From the NCBI GenBank assembly GCA_037446075.1, contig JBBIJH010000162.1:1-6246 (forward strand): 6,246 nt of DNA. The letters run 5' to 3'. The stretch's first letter is position 1. Each line of letters starts with the position of its first letter. This document shows, piece by piece, positions 5,719-6,246 of the stretch. The notes below the pieces were generated by a model. The model ran no database searches. It was not told the DNA's origin and saw only the letters and a program-made list of their open reading frames with translations. A program made the translations under genes and the position numbers. This stretch comes from JBBIJH01 sp037446075 (lineage in GTDB: Bacteria; Bacteroidota; Ignavibacteria; UBA10030; JAHEZR01).

Positions 5719-6246
5719 ATGATCATTCTCGGCGTAGACCCCGGAACGCTTGTAACAGGATACGGTGTGATCAGCCACACTGGCAACAGAACACGCGTTC
5801 TCGATTGTGGGGTAGTGAAGAATGGCAGTCACAAGAGTCTGCCACTTCGCTTGAAAGCGATCTATTCGAAACTTGCGGAGGTCATCGACAAGTACCATCC
5901 GCACGAGTTCGCCATTGAGACTTCCTTCTATGGAAAGAATGCCCAGTCCGCGATGAAACTCGGACACGCTCGCGGAGTCTCCATGCTTGCGGCAGTGAAC
6001 CGAGATATTCCCACATCCGAGTACTCCCCTCGCGAAGTAAAGAAAGCAGTCGTTGGCAATGGGGCAGCGTCGAAGGATCAAGTTCGTTTTATGGTGAAGA
6101 CCCTGCTGAAGATGAAAAGTTCGCCCGCCTTCTACGACTCCTCCGACGCCCTCGCTGTTGCGTTGTGCCATCTGCACCGACTTGTGTCCGCCGCCCAAGT
6201 GCCGAAGCGATTCAAGGATTGGAAGTCGTACGTCGAGGTACACCCT
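5719..6246 (+). CDS. ruvC: Holliday junction resolvase RuvC (3' end beyond the window)
   Basis: RuvC is the dimeric nuclease that cuts Holliday junctions made by recombination, working with RuvAB. Frame 1 from ATG 5719 gives MIILGVDPGT and stays open for 176 codons to the window edge, so no stop is visible. All four catalytic acids are present: Asp7 (GVDPG), Glu67 (AIETSFYGKN), and Asp140 and Asp143 (YDSSDALAVA). The segment after Glu67, with AQSAMKLGHARGV, and SPREVKKAVVGNGAASKDQV (103-122) are typical of the family. Members are usually about 160-190 residues, so only the tail is missing. No Shine-Dalgarno is evident before the ATG, which could reflect rebuilding of the upstream region by the inserted R-M cassette or simply the host's habits. 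Together with recJ and the neighbouring yebC it forms a recombination-repair neighbourhood; ruvA would be a natural next gene. Confidence 0.95.
   Translation, partial: MIILGVDPGTLVTGYGVISHTGNRTRVLDCGVVKNGSHKSLPLRLKAIYSKLAEVIDKYHPHEFAIETSFYGKNAQSAMKLGHARGVSMLAAVNRDIPTSEYSPREVKKAVVGNGAASKDQVRFMVKTLLKMKSSPAFYDSSDALAVALCHLHRLVSAAQVPKRFKDWKSYVEVHP

Noticed and set aside
5709..5918. A short plus-strand frame starting just before ruvC
   Set aside because: It begins with TTG, overlaps ruvC out of frame and encodes no recognisable sequence.
5689..6243. A 184-codon minus-strand frame at the right end
   Set aside because: It is antisense to ruvC, which has all four catalytic residues in the plus frame.
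1..6246. CRISPR arrays, insertion sequences, or tRNA genes
   Set aside because: No regularly spaced repeats, transposase-like coding sequence, terminal inverted repeats or tRNA cloverleaf were found on reading through.

Overview
The window is a stretch of bacterial chromosome carrying nucleic-acid housekeeping genes, all on the + strand. In order it holds the 3' part of an RNase HI-family gene, the RNase P RNA gene (rnpB), recJ, a yebC/TACO1-family gene, a two-gene restriction-modification (R-M) cassette, and the start of ruvC, which runs off the right edge. The host cannot be named from sequence alone. Base composition looks moderate. Only some genes have a clear Shine-Dalgarno sequence: yebC and the endonuclease do, recJ and ruvC do not. 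The RNase P RNA is of the ancestral (A) bacterial type. An environmental Gram-negative lineage, perhaps of the Bacteroidetes/Chlorobi side, is only a weak guess.

Left part (1-955): the RNase HI-like protein lacks only a few N-terminal residues and keeps all four catalytic acidic positions. A plausible sigma70-like promoter straddles its stop codon and leads into rnpB. The rnpB ends are well defined by a perfect 14-bp P1 helix (454-467 with 942-955), followed by a T-rich tract that may end transcription.

Middle (956-3640): recJ probably starts at 1088. A longer open frame begins inside rnpB and should not be used. Right after the recJ stop, the spacer before yebC can fold into a compact three-way junction (2825-2870) that ends just before the yebC ribosome-binding site.

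Right part (3641-6246): yebC and ruvC are neighbours in many bacteria, but here about 2 kb separates them. That segment encodes a DNA methyltransferase (TSPPY motif) and an MvaI/BcnI-family restriction endonuclease whose start lies 101 nt inside the methyltransferase gene. The 8-bp sequence AATCTTGA occurs right at the yebC stop and again just before ruvC. Removing one copy plus the DNA between them would leave a 13-nt yebC-ruvC spacer. The simplest reading is that an R-M cassette was inserted into an ancestral yebC-ruvC operon. The family suggests cleavage at CCWGG- or CCSGG-like sites. This insertion is the most interesting feature of the window, together with the three-way junction.
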